From CAZXEJ01 sp964639895 (lineage in GTDB: Bacteria; Desulfobacterota_D; UBA1144; Nemesobacterales; JADFKM01): DNA of 64,000 nt. Location: the NCBI GenBank assembly GCA_964639895.1, contig CAZXEJ010000004.1, positions 10,881 through 74,880 of the forward strand. The letters run 5' to 3'. Each line of letters begins with the position of its first letter. Position 1 is the stretch's first letter. This document shows, one piece after another, positions 34,765-42,962 of this stretch. The notes beneath the pieces were generated by a model. It saw only the letters and a list, made by a program, of their open reading frames with translations. It was not told where the DNA came from and ran no database searches. Made by a program: the position numbers and the translations under genes.

Positions 34765-35361
34765 TCAATTGGTCCTCGTGTACCTTACCCCCTGGAGCTC
34801 GGGCTCGCCGAGCTTCCTGTCCAGGTAGTCGAAGTCGCAGCCTGCCACCCAGAATATGTAGGTATCGGGCTTGTCCTCGGCCACCATGAACGAGAGCAAC
34901 TTCTCGCAACAGATCTGGAACACCTTGACGACGTCCGGGAACTCGACCCCCTCGGGTATGGCGACCTCGAGCTTGCAGGGCTCGGCACCGGCCTCGAGGG
35001 CGTCGAGCAGGCTCTCGATGACGTCGTGAGTCGTGATTATGCCCACCAGGTCGCCGTCGTGGTTGACGACGGGAATGGCGTTGAACTTCCGGCTCAGCAG
35101 GATCTGGGCGGCCACGTGCAGGTCGACGTCCTCATATATGGTCACGGGGTTGGGCGTCATAATATCGGCGACTTTGAGGTCTGTCTTGAACAGCACAGTG
35201 CGAAGGTCCCTGTCGGTCACGATACCGACTATCTTGCCCCCGTCCACCACGGGCACCTGATGGAAGTTGTGCTTCTTGAGCAACCGGAACGTGGACATTA
35301 TGTCGGCGTCCGGACCGACGGTGTAGGGATCGGGTGTCATACAGTTACGTACCAGCAGCAT
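34765..35361 (-). CDS. Tandem CBS-domain protein
   Basis: 198 residues: two CBS domains (about 1-58, MLLVRNCMTPDPYTVGPDAD...GIVTDRDLRTVL; about 64-122, KVADIMTPNPVTIYED...GIITTHDVIESL) that together bind an adenosyl ligand. A C-terminal 70-residue region (KLEVAIPEGVEFPDVVKVF, TYIFWVAGCDFDYLDRK) may be a small ACT-like regulatory fold. Cytoplasmic, no membrane part. GGAG precedes the ATG. It lies 102 bp upstream of glcF on the same strand, and a link is possible but unproven. Confidence 0.85.
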   Translation of the reverse strand: MLLVRNCMTPDPYTVGPDADIMSTFRLLKKHNFHQVPVVDGGKIVGIVTDRDLRTVLFKTDLKVADIMTPNPVTIYEDVDLHVAAQILLSRKFNAIPVVNHDGDLVGIITTHDVIESLLDALEAGAEPCKLEVAIPEGVEFPDVVKVFQICCEKLLSFMVAEDKPDTYIFWVAGCDFDYLDRKLGEPELQGVRYTRTN

Positions 35362-35562
35362 CTCCTACTCTCCTTCTAAACGCTTGATGGGTGCCCCCCA
35401 GCGGCGCCTCGCGGCCGGAACCGCCCCCTCTAAGGGCACCGAAACGAAGGTGGACGGCCGCATGGAGGCGGGGACTCGTTCACTGACCACCCCAACAAAA
35501 CTACCACACCTGCAACATCCAAACAAGACACTCTCGGGGCGGCGTCTGCCGCGGAGATCGAG

Positions 35563-35590
35563 TTGTAACGACGGGCCGGCAGGATATAAT
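35563..35590 (+). promoter_or_regulatory. Promoter of bolA (very close to start codon)
   Basis: TTGTAA (35563-35568), 16 nt, TATAAT (35585-35590). The ATG lies only 8 nt after the -10, so transcription should start at or next to the start codon. Confidence 0.7.
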
Positions 35591-35598
35591 TAGAAAAC

Positions 35599-35838
35599 AT
35601 GGAACCCGAAGACATAAAGCGCATGATAGCCGCGGCCATGCCCGATGCCTACGTCGAAGTCGTGGGAGACGGCGAGCACTTCCAGGCCGTGGTAGTGTCG
35701 GACCGATTCGAAGGAAAGGGCCTGGTCGAACAGCACCAGATGGTCTATGCCGCCCTAGGTAACTCGATGAGGGAGAAGGTCCACGCCCTATCCATAAAGA
35801 CCTATACACTCCAAGAGTGGAACAGGCAGCGGGGCTGA
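35599..35838 (+). CDS. BolA-family protein
   Basis: 79 residues with the BolA fold: DAYVEVVGDGEHFQAVVVS, then FEGKGLVEQHQMVYAALG and HALSIKTYT. The conserved His in HALSIKT is the cluster-binding residue of BolA-glutaredoxin pairs. The length and the 'GDGxHF' loop resemble IbaG/YrbA-type proteins. No ribosome site is present; the perfect -10 sits 8 nt upstream of ATG, suggesting a leaderless mRNA. A monothiol glutaredoxin, its usual partner, starts 321 bp downstream. Confidence 0.9.
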   Translation: MEPEDIKRMIAAAMPDAYVEVVGDGEHFQAVVVSDRFEGKGLVEQHQMVYAALGNSMREKVHALSIKTYTLQEWNRQRG

Positions 35839-36095
35839 AGCCAAGAGGAGTCGGCCGGGCCGAGGAACCGGCACCCGGGCTACGGGGCGCCAATCCCGGG
35901 CCGAGCGCCCGATCCACTCCCTCACCGCAAGGTGCAGCGTGAGGCAGGCCCATCATAAACATGGGGGCTCCCGCAGGCAGGCCTATTCTACCGGGCCCCG
36001 TAACACCACCCCCGCGGGCGAAGCAACAACAGGGTATCCCTCACACTGCACGCCGGGGCACCCCACCCGCGGCAGTGCGAGCTGGGTGCGGGATG

Positions 36096-36123
36096 TTGAA
36101 TTGGGCGGATGTGCAAGTAGACT
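36096..36123 (+). promoter_or_regulatory. Promoter candidate for the glutaredoxin gene
   Basis: TTGAAT (36096-36101), 16 nt, TAGACT (36118-36123). The rest of the 320-bp bolA/glutaredoxin gap (35839-36095) shows no gene. Leader about 30 nt with CGGAGG before the ATG. Confidence 0.45.
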
Positions 36124-36159
36124 ATTTAGGATGACAAACCATCTCCGGAGGCGCGAACG

Positions 36160-36489
36160 ATGGATCAGGAAACACTCGATAAGATCAAGTCCCAGATCGA
36201 GAACAACGACATAGTCATATACATGAAGGGTACGCCCGAGATGCCAATGTGCGGTTTCTCGGCGCAGACCGTAAACCTGTTTCTCAGCTACGGCGTCCCC
36301 TTCAAGGCCGTAAACGTACTCGAAGACCCGGCCATAAGACAAGGCATCAAGGAGTATTCGAACTGGCCCACGCTGCCGCAGGTCTACATCAAGGGAAAGT
36401 TCATCGGGGGCTGCGACATATGCAACGAGCTTCACGCGCGCGGTGAGCTGGAGAAGATGGCCAAAGAGGCCGTGGGCATGAGCGGCTAG
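36160..36489 (+). CDS. grxD: Monothiol glutaredoxin, Grx4 type
   Basis: CGFS glutaredoxin that holds and transfers [2Fe-2S] clusters, usually with BolA. 109 residues: IVIYMKGTPEMPMCGFSAQT (active-site Cys of CGFS), WPTLPQVYIKGKFIGGCD (glutathione site and cis-Pro) and the C-terminal helix. CGGAGG precedes the ATG. Together with the BolA gene upstream it forms a likely Fe-S trafficking pair. Confidence 0.95.
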   Translation: MDQETLDKIKSQIENNDIVIYMKGTPEMPMCGFSAQTVNLFLSYGVPFKAVNVLEDPAIRQGIKEYSNWPTLPQVYIKGKFIGGCDICNELHARGELEKMAKEAVGMSG

Positions 36490-36648
36490 GGCGTTGCCTG
36501 AAGAAGAACAGTCTTTGTCCGTGGAGTGTGGGGAGGTCCGCCCATAGGGGTGGAGCCGCACGCCCCGGCGGAGAAGAAGCGGCCGGGGACGTTGCGGCCC
36601 ATACCTTACATCGTCCCCGCCGCGGGCGGCTCGTCCCTCAAGATTTGG

Positions 36649-37122
36649 TTAACATTTGGTTCTCGTGGCCAGGCCCAGCACGACGCAACCCGAGGCGGTG
36701 CGCCCGCCGACGTCGCCTATGAGCCGCATGTCAAGAGGTTCCACCACCAAGGCCTTGAGAACGTTCTTGAACCTGAACAAGAAGTACCTCTTCTCCTTAC
36801 GGAACTTGCCCAGTACGCGCAGACGTATCCCTTTCTTGAGCGCAAGGAACCCCTTTGCATAGACGCCCAGCCTGTTTCCCTTCCTATCAGACAGCCTGAA
36901 CAGCGTATAGGCATCTCCGCGCGGCGATGAGGCGTGGTGCACCTTGGTAACCACGCCTTCGACCACTATGCTGTCGCCATCGTATAGCTTGGGATACGAC
37001 ACGACCGTCTCTATGGTCGCCGGCACGGCGTCGTCGCCCGTCCCCTGGGCCGCGAACGCCGGTGCGAGCGACATTGCAAGCACTAGCACAACAGCTGCAA
37101 TCGCAATCTCACTCACCCTCAT
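36649..37122 (-). CDS. Secreted OB-fold-like protein, unknown
   Basis: 157 residues with a signal peptide (about 1-24, ending AFAAQG). A compact beta-rich domain follows: DGDSIVVEGVVTKVHH, YTLFRLSDRKGNRLGVYAKG and GIRLRVLGKFRKEKRYFLF. This resembles the OB folds of tRNA_anti/BOF type, with a very basic surface strand. Two Cys occur near the C terminus. GGAG lies 8 nt before the ATG. Likely periplasmic; ligand unknown. Alone between grxD (convergent) and a small unknown gene. Confidence 0.7.
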   Translation of the reverse strand: MRVSEIAIAAVVLVLAMSLAPAFAAQGTGDDAVPATIETVVSYPKLYDGDSIVVEGVVTKVHHASSPRGDAYTLFRLSDRKGNRLGVYAKGFLALKKGIRLRVLGKFRKEKRYFLFRFKNVLKALVVEPLDMRLIGDVGGRTASGCVVLGLATRTKC

Positions 37123-37542
37123 CTCAACACTCCTAGGGCTGAATGTCCGTTCCCCCTACTTTTTTGAGCATCGAAGGGGGCCGAAAGGTTCAAGATTTGT
37201 CACGCGGGAAGACGAAAATTGTCAACCACGCCCGCCCGTGCGACCGCCACCCTGCACTCTCGGTACGGTTCAATACACTAAGGGCAAGAACCGTGCCGAT
37301 GAACCGGCCGGGCTCCGCCTCCCGGAATACAACGCTGTGCTGTAGGCTTGGAGTAGTCCCCCGTTCCCCCTAATGCTACCGTGCGGACGAGGGAGGCGCA
37401 AGCAAGGTGGATGAGGAAAAGCTGAGCGCGGGCGAGGCGGATGTGCCGGTACCGAAATATCGCCAACTCGGGGGGGTAAATGTGGACCGCGGGCGGGGGG
37501 TGAAAGCGGAGGGCCACTCGTCAGGTACCGAGCCCGAGCCGC
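37123..37542. other. Gene-free stretch, 420 bp
   Basis: I see no coding signal, RNA motif or clear promoter here. The frames are short and Arg-rich. It separates two minus-strand genes. Confidence 0.4.
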
Positions 37543-37755
37543 CTAGGCCGCCCAGACAAAGATGCGGCGCGAAGAGACGTCGTAGCGCACGTTGTGGCCG
37601 CGGGTCTGGGGGTAGAGCTCGTATATCTTCTCCCTCAATTCGGCTTCAATCCTGCGGACGTCTTCGTAACGCCCCTCGAGCCGCGCAAGCTGGACGGCCT
37701 TCTGAAGCCTCCACAACTGGTCCGCTTCGACGTCCTTGACGGGAATCGGATCCAT
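37543..37755 (-). CDS. Small unknown protein, 70 residues
   Basis: Supported by AGGGAGG 8 nt before the ATG. Residues 8-45 form a charged amphipathic helix (DQLWRLQKAVQLARLEGRYE, VRRIEAELREKIYEL); the C terminus has two short strands (HNVRYDVSSRRIFVWAA). Soluble. No family recognised. Confidence 0.6.
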   Translation of the reverse strand: MDPIPVKDVEADQLWRLQKAVQLARLEGRYEDVRRIEAELREKIYELYPQTRGHNVRYDVSSRRIFVWAA

Positions 37756-38311
37756 CCCGAGAGCCTCCCTGGCGGGCCAACGCCGCCGACGGATGGGGAA
37801 GTGAGGAAATAGTTTAACCCGGCCCCCCGGCCGCAGTCAAACACCACAGCCGTCGACGACGGAACTCCCCACGTGGGGGGGGAGCGCATAGCCCTCTGCC
37901 TATGTGGACGGCAAACCCACACTCCGACACGCCGGTGGGAAGCAACGAAGCCCCCCTAACGGTGCAGACGCCCCGGCGGCCCGCCCCCGTTCGTGCACGG
38001 CGCACGGGGGCACGCAACCTACCCCAGCTTCCAGCCGCGGGACGTCTCCCGGACCGCCGACGCATCCATCGAGCGGAAGGAGCTAGCCCTGCGCCTTGCA
38101 GGCGGGACACCACCGAGGAAATACGCCGCCCCTTACAATCCACCCTCACCTCTTCGCCCGCACGCCGGACGCGCAACGTAAGACCCCCCTCGGCGCCTCG
38201 TCACCCCCTACATCAGACGCCCCTTCCCACGAGCGCAGCGCCTCCTCCTCTCGGCGGCCCCTCCTCCCGACGGGCACCACTGAGCCCGGGAAGTGGGCAG
38301 CGCAGGCGCTG
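37756..38311. other. Gene-free stretch, about 550 bp
   Basis: Only overlapping low-complexity frames on both strands; no motif, RNA gene or repeat recognised. Confidence 0.4.
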
Positions 38312-38340
38312 GTGACACCGCCAGAGCGCTGATGTATGAT
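38312..38340 (+). promoter_or_regulatory. Promoter of the first SnoaL-like gene
   Basis: GTGACA (38312-38317), 17 nt, TATGAT (38335-38340); both 5/6 to consensus. Leader of about 40 nt. Confidence 0.65.
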
Positions 38341-38387
38341 AAAGTTTGAGGCCCTTTCGGGCACTACAGCCACACCGGAGCAGGCCA

Positions 38388-38813
38388 ATGGACGAAGCGG
38401 AAGCCGTTCTCAAGGCGAACAAGCTGTTCTACCGGGCTCTCGGAACGCGGGACCTCGACCTCATGGGGCGTGTATGGATTCAGGACGACCGGGCAAAGTG
38501 CGTTCATCCGGGCTGGACCTCGCTCAACGGTTGGGAGGCCATACGCCAGAGCTGGGAGAACGTGTTCGACCCGAGAGACCAGGTGGACATAGAGATATCG
38601 AACGTATCGCTCCGCGTGGCAGGTCGTACGGCGTGGCTGACGTGCATACAGAAGATGACCTATGTGTGCCGCGATCCCGTGATGGTGAACATCTCGGTCT
38701 CGACCAACATATTCGAGCGTCACGGCGAGCGGTGGCTGATGGTGTTGCACCACGCTTCCCCCCTGCCCATAATGGGTGCCGAGGAATCACCCTCGGAGAC
38801 GGAGTTGCAATAG
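38388..38813 (+). CDS. SnoaL/NTF2-like protein, paralogue A
   Basis: 141 residues from ATG 38388 (GGAG upstream). A helix-rich start (EAVLKANKLFYRALGTRDLD) is followed by the cone-shaped NTF2 fold: VWIQDDRAKCVHPGW, GWEAIRQSWENVF, AWLTCIQKMTYV and the closing WLMVLHHASPLP strand. Members are isomerases, cyclases or small-ligand binders; function here is not determinable. It is clearly paralogous to the gene at 50334-50750. It stands alone with its own promoter. Confidence 0.8.
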   Translation: MDEAEAVLKANKLFYRALGTRDLDLMGRVWIQDDRAKCVHPGWTSLNGWEAIRQSWENVFDPRDQVDIEISNVSLRVAGRTAWLTCIQKMTYVCRDPVMVNISVSTNIFERHGERWLMVLHHASPLPIMGAEESPSETELQ

Positions 38814-39024
38814 CACTGCGGGCGGGTCCGCCGCCTCCTCCTACAACGCCATCCATCGCCTTCCCCCCAGGCCCAAGAGCATCGCGGCCGCGGTCGTGAC
38901 CGCAGCGTGGGCCGTGCCGTAGCCGCCGGGCCGACCCAACCTACGCGCGGCCCCCCCGCACCCGGGCATCCATCGGCCTCCTGTCAGTTGGGGGCCGGAC
39001 GGCGAAGCAACCCGCCGCGGCGGG

Positions 39025-39053
39025 TTGACACGCCCCGAGGAGACCACTAGACT
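39025..39053 (+). promoter_or_regulatory. Promoter of the cobalamin locus
   Basis: Perfect TTGACA (39025-39030), 17 nt, TAGACT (39048-39053). The predicted start near 39060 lies just before the riboswitch. Confidence 0.75.
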
Positions 39054-39085
39054 GTAATAAACGCGGCTTTTTGAAAATCCATTCT

Positions 39086-39290
39086 CCATACGACAGGGTT
39101 CCCCTTCCGCTGAGCCGCCCGACGGCCTGCAGAAGGGGTTAAAAGGGAAGTCCGGTGAGAGTCCGGCGCAGCCCCGCTGCTGTGAGCAGGTGATGACCCG
39201 TCGCACGTAGCCACTGGAGCCTACCCCGAAGGGTTCTGGGAAGGCGCGGCGGGATGCCTGCGAGCCAGAATACCTGCCCGTCGTACGTCG
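39086..39290 (+). promoter_or_regulatory. Cobalamin riboswitch
   Basis: Conserved blocks appear in order: GTTAAAAGGGAAGTCCGGTG with GAGTCCGG, GCAGCCCCGCTGCTGTGA, GCCACTGG, GGGAAGGC, GATGCCTGCG and the B12 box AGCCAGAATACCTGCC (39263-39278). It is in the 5' leader of the btuB-like gene and should lower expression when adenosylcobalamin (or a related corrinoid) is bound. Edges are approximate. Confidence 0.92.
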
Positions 39291-39341
39291 TCGACTACTT
39301 TTTTCGAGGGGAAAAAGTACGATGGTCGCCACTGTCGAGAC

Positions 39342-39370
39342 CGCCCTTGTCTTTTTCCCTGACAAGGGCG
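39342..39370 (+). promoter_or_regulatory. SD-sequestering hairpin (riboswitch expression platform)
   Basis: CGCCCTTGTC (39342-39351) pairs perfectly with GACAAGGGCG (39361-39370) around loop TTTTTCCCT. The 3' arm contains the AAGGGCG ribosome site and ends 4 nt before ATG 39375. A second hairpin (39296-39319, TACTTTTT/AAAAAGTA) lies between it and the aptamer. This suggests translational control. Confidence 0.7.
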
Positions 39371-39374
39371 AAAC

Positions 39375-41291
39375 ATGCTGAAACAGACTGCTGCACTACT
39401 GCTGGCCGCGGCGTCGCTGTGCGTGCTGTTCGCAGCCGTCGGCGCGGCGGGGGAGGAACCCCATCAGGAGGGTGTGCTCGCGCCGGTCGTGGTCGAGGCT
39501 CCCCGCGAAGAGGCTCCACTCGACGTGCCGACGGCGTTCTCGACCGTAATCGACGTCGAACGGTTCGCGGGGGAGTTCAACACTACGGCGGAGCTTCTCT
39601 CGGCCACCCCCGGACTCCAGGTGCGCGACTTCGGCGGCTTCGGCCAGCTGAAGACGGTGTCGATCCGCGGCTCGGCCTCCAACCAGGTCGTCATACTGCT
39701 CGACGGGGTAAGGATATCGAGCCCCATGGGCGCAGGTGTGGACCTGTCCACGCTGCCTCTCGAGTACGTAGACAGGATCGAGATCGTGCGCGGCGGCGCC
39801 TCGGCACTGGTCGGTACCGACGCCATAGGGGGCGTAGTAAACGTCGTGACACGGTCCGATTCGGCCCCCTTCACACGCGCCCGCCTGACGGTGGGCTCCT
39901 TCACCACCCTCTCGGCCGGCTTCACGCACTCGGGTCGGCTGGGCGGCGTGGGTTACCTGATATCCTACAACCATGCCCAGAGCCGCGGCGACTTCAGCTT
40001 CAAATCCATAAACGGCCTCGAGGTCGAGCGTATAAACAACGAGTTCCTCTCCGAGAGCCTTCTTGGGCGAGTGTCCGTCGAGACGTCGGGCGGCTGGAGG
40101 CTGACGGCGACGAGCGAGCTCTACTTCGACGACAAGGGCGTACCGGGGCTGGGCGAGTTCCAGGAGGACAGCTCCAACCAGCGCGACCTGCGCCTCCTGA
40201 CCAGTCTAACCGCGGCCAAGGAGCGCTTCCCCTCGGCCGCCATGGACGCGCGCTTGACCCTGTATCACCGCCTCGACGTCCTAGAGTTCAAGGACCCCGA
40301 GCCCACGCTCGGGGTACCGCTCGATACGCTGAGCCGCATGCACACGGTGGCAGCCAACCCGGTGCTCACGTGGTACGCCCCCTTCGGCCAGACCGTCACC
40401 GTGGGGACCGAACTGAGGGGCGAGGTGCTGAGGGACGACGACTTCTCCAACCCGAGCCGCCTCACCTGGAGCCTCTACGCATCCGACGAGGTGCCCCTTC
40501 TGGACGACCAGATAACGCTGCTCCCCCTTGCCCGGTTCGATCTCTTCACCACCTACGGCCCCTCCGACTCCACAGACGCCGCACTCTCGCCCAAGCTCGG
40601 CCTCATAGTGAGACCCCGGCGGGTGCGGCACCTTGCGTTCAAGGCCAACGTCGGAAAGTCGTTCCGGGCACCAGGCTTCGGCGAGCTCTTCCTGCCCGAA
40701 CGGGGGTTCATCGGAGGCAACCCCGACCTCCACAACGAGAGATCGATCGACTTCGACACGGGCGTATCGCTCACCTACCCCCGCCTCTCGCTCACCGTCG
40801 ACTACTTCCACAATCGCGTGCGCGACCTCATCGCCTTCGTCTTCGTGAGCGCAAACCGCATCGAGCCCCGCAACATAGGACTCGTCGTCGAGCAGGGCCT
40901 CGAGGCCGAGCTAGCGCTCCGTCCGGCGGAGTTCCTGGGGGTCACGGCGTCCTACACCTTCCTTGACGGCGAGGCCCGCGACACGGGAGCACAGCTTCCG
41001 GGCAGGGCCCGCAACACGTTCGACCTCAGAGCCGAGCTCGACCACACGCCGTTTCGCCTCTACTGGGAGACCCATTTCGTCGACGAGATACCCTTGACCC
41101 CGTTTCCCGGCTCTCGCACCACGGAGGCGCGCACCACTCACGACGTGGGCCTGCGGCTGGAGTGGAGGAAGTGGTACGTCACGGCCGAGGTCAAAAACCT
41201 TCTCGACAACAAAAACGTAAGGGACGCGTTCGACTTCCCCCTGCCGGGCGTGCAATGGTACGTGACGGCGGGGATGAAGATTCGACCGTGA
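39375..41291 (+). CDS. btuB: TonB-dependent cobalamin receptor, BtuB-like
   Basis: Outer-membrane active transporter of 638 residues. Signal peptide about 1-25 (ending VGAAG), TonB-box-like APVVVEA, plug domain about 50-160 (ELLSATPGLQVRDFG, VSIRGSASNQVVILLDGVRI, IEIVRGGASALVGTDAIGG, VNVVT), then a 22-strand barrel. BtuB assignment rests on the riboswitch and the BtuF-like gene downstream; from sequence alone it could carry another chelate. The C terminus (WYVTAGMKIRP) lacks the usual terminal aromatic. A second open frame over the same bases is a GC artefact. Confidence 0.88.
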   Translation: MLKQTAALLLAAASLCVLFAAVGAAGEEPHQEGVLAPVVVEAPREEAPLDVPTAFSTVIDVERFAGEFNTTAELLSATPGLQVRDFGGFGQLKTVSIRGSASNQVVILLDGVRISSPMGAGVDLSTLPLEYVDRIEIVRGGASALVGTDAIGGVVNVVTRSDSAPFTRARLTVGSFTTLSAGFTHSGRLGGVGYLISYNHAQSRGDFSFKSINGLEVERINNEFLSESLLGRVSVETSGGWRLTATSELYFDDKGVPGLGEFQEDSSNQRDLRLLTSLTAAKERFPSAAMDARLTLYHRLDVLEFKDPEPTLGVPLDTLSRMHTVAANPVLTWYAPFGQTVTVGTELRGEVLRDDDFSNPSRLTWSLYASDEVPLLDDQITLLPLARFDLFTTYGPSDSTDAALSPKLGLIVRPRRVRHLAFKANVGKSFRAPGFGELFLPERGFIGGNPDLHNERSIDFDTGVSLTYPRLSLTVDYFHNRVRDLIAFVFVSANRIEPRNIGLVVEQGLEAELALRPAEFLGVTASYTFLDGEARDTGAQLPGRARNTFDLRAELDHTPFRLYWETHFVDEIPLTPFPGSRTTEARTTHDVGLRLEWRKWYVTAEVKNLLDNKNVRDAFDFPLPGVQWYVTAGMKIRP

Positions 41292-41330
41292 AAAACCACT
41301 ACACCATAACAGTAAGGAGGTACAAAACAG

Positions 41331-42851
41331 ATGGCACGAACTATGGCGACTCTATGGGCGGTGGTCCTGTTGTTGGGAACGCTGGCCGCCTCGTGTAATT
41401 CCGACGGTGGAGGCGCGCAGGAGAGCTTCATACCCTCGGGCCAAATAGCGGCCGTGGCACGCTCGAGCTCGGCCGACCGCATCGTGGTGGGCGGTACGCC
41501 CGGTACGGCCCCCGCCGGCGCGGAGGTCGTGGTGACCGATCTCGACACCGGGGAGACGATCCAGACAACGGCCGACGACGACGGGAGCTTCACCGTGGAG
41601 TTCGGGGTGGGAGGAGGCGGCGGGACCTCGCTTGCCTCTCTCTCGGGTGCCTCAACGTCGGATCTGTTCAGGGTCGAGATACCGGCCGACGGCACCGACG
41701 TCACCGTGGGTGTGACGTTGCTCGATGCGGCCGTCTCGCGCGGCATACGCCCCGTGGGCAGCGTGCCCAGCGACCTTGAGATGCACGACGGCAGGCTCTA
41801 CGTGGTAAACGGATTCTCGGACAACGTCGAGGTCCACGACCTCTCCACCTTCCCTCCCACCTTCGTGGGCACCATAACGCTGCCGCTCGGCCAGGATCCG
41901 GTGTCCATAACCTTTCTGGGCGGCGGCAAGGCGGCCGTGGCCAACCTGGTGGGCCAGAGCGTTGCTATCGTCGACCTCGATACGCTCGAGTGCGATACGC
42001 TGATCTCGGCGGTCGAGACCGACCCCACTCCCTGCGGCGAGCTCGTTCTGCTCCCCGGAGCGTTTGACGACCCTTCCGGTGTGGTCAAGGCGGCCGGGAA
42101 GCTGTTCGTCACCAACGACAACCTAGGCCCCGACTTCAACCCCAACGGCAACGGTTTTGTCACCGTGCTCGACGCCAACACCTACGAGGTCCTCGATATC
42201 ATCGATTCCTCGGGTGCCAACTCCGGCTATCCCACCCTTCACGGGGGCGACGTTTGGGTGCTCAACAGCGGCAACGTCCTGTTCGATTTCGATACGTTCA
42301 CCTTCTCGTGCGACGAGGCCTTCCCGCCTTCGCTCGACGTCATAGACCCATTCACCCTGGAGACGGTACGCACCATACCCATGCCGCTCAGTGCGGCAAA
42401 TCCCATGTCCTGCCTACCGGTCTCGTTCGCCGTCACCCCCGACGGCCGACACGCCTATTTGGGGCTGGGCCTTACGGCCGAGGTGGTCAAGGTGGACATG
42501 GCCGACGGAGTGCTCGAAGCGGGCCTCGACAACCCCATCGTGATCACCGAACCGGGCGAGTTCAACCTCGTCTCGGACATCGTGATCGCACCCGGGGGCT
42601 TGGCGTTCCTCGCCCTATTCAACACGGACGAGATAGCCACCCTCGACACGCTCACCGATACGCCCAACCCATTCCCCTTCATCGACCCGATTCCGGCCGG
42701 GCTCAAGGCCGACGACCCGTCGTCGCCTTTCTTCGAAGGGGTGCAGTACTTGGCGCTCGCGCCCGATGGGGTGTTCCCCGACCTCTACTTCGTAACCGGC
42801 ATAAGCGAACAGCTGGGCGCGCTCGACACGAGCCTCATCCTGGCCCCCTAG
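41331..42851 (+). CDS. Seven-repeat beta-propeller lipoprotein in the B12 locus
   Basis: 506 residues starting 39 nt after btuB with AAGGAGG upstream. A lipoprotein-type signal ends LAASC (Cys22). Residues of about 45-130 form an Ig-like/carboxypeptidase-regulatory domain (GAEVVVTDLDTGETIQTTAD). Residues 140-506 hold seven YncE-like repeats, for example LEMHDGRLYVVNGFSDNVEV, VSITFLGGGKAAVANLVGQS, LFVTNDNLGPDF, VIAPGGLAFLALFNTDEIAT and YLALAPDGVFPDLYFVTG. Position directly behind the TonB receptor, lipid anchor and a seven-bladed propeller recall BtuG, the surface cobalamin-capture lipoprotein of Bacteroidetes. The cobalamin role is inferred; other YncE-like proteins have no known ligand. Confidence 0.8.
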   Translation: MARTMATLWAVVLLLGTLAASCNSDGGGAQESFIPSGQIAAVARSSSADRIVVGGTPGTAPAGAEVVVTDLDTGETIQTTADDDGSFTVEFGVGGGGGTSLASLSGASTSDLFRVEIPADGTDVTVGVTLLDAAVSRGIRPVGSVPSDLEMHDGRLYVVNGFSDNVEVHDLSTFPPTFVGTITLPLGQDPVSITFLGGGKAAVANLVGQSVAIVDLDTLECDTLISAVETDPTPCGELVLLPGAFDDPSGVVKAAGKLFVTNDNLGPDFNPNGNGFVTVLDANTYEVLDIIDSSGANSGYPTLHGGDVWVLNSGNVLFDFDTFTFSCDEAFPPSLDVIDPFTLETVRTIPMPLSAANPMSCLPVSFAVTPDGRHAYLGLGLTAEVVKVDMADGVLEAGLDNPIVITEPGEFNLVSDIVIAPGGLAFLALFNTDEIATLDTLTDTPNPFPFIDPIPAGLKADDPSSPFFEGVQYLALAPDGVFPDLYFVTGISEQLGALDTSLILAP

Positions 42852-42962
42852 CCGCCTTGCTTTGTCGCATCGATGGGTTAAAGTAATCGTATGCGGGAAG
42901 GCTCCTCCCCATGTGCCGGGGGGGCCGCCCGCGTGCGATCTTCCCCCGAACGCCTAGAGGCC

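Noticed and set aside
39254..40966. 570-residue frame overlapping btuB in another phase
   Set aside because: Arg/Pro/Gly-rich shadow that starts inside the riboswitch; the btuB frame has all plug and barrel features.
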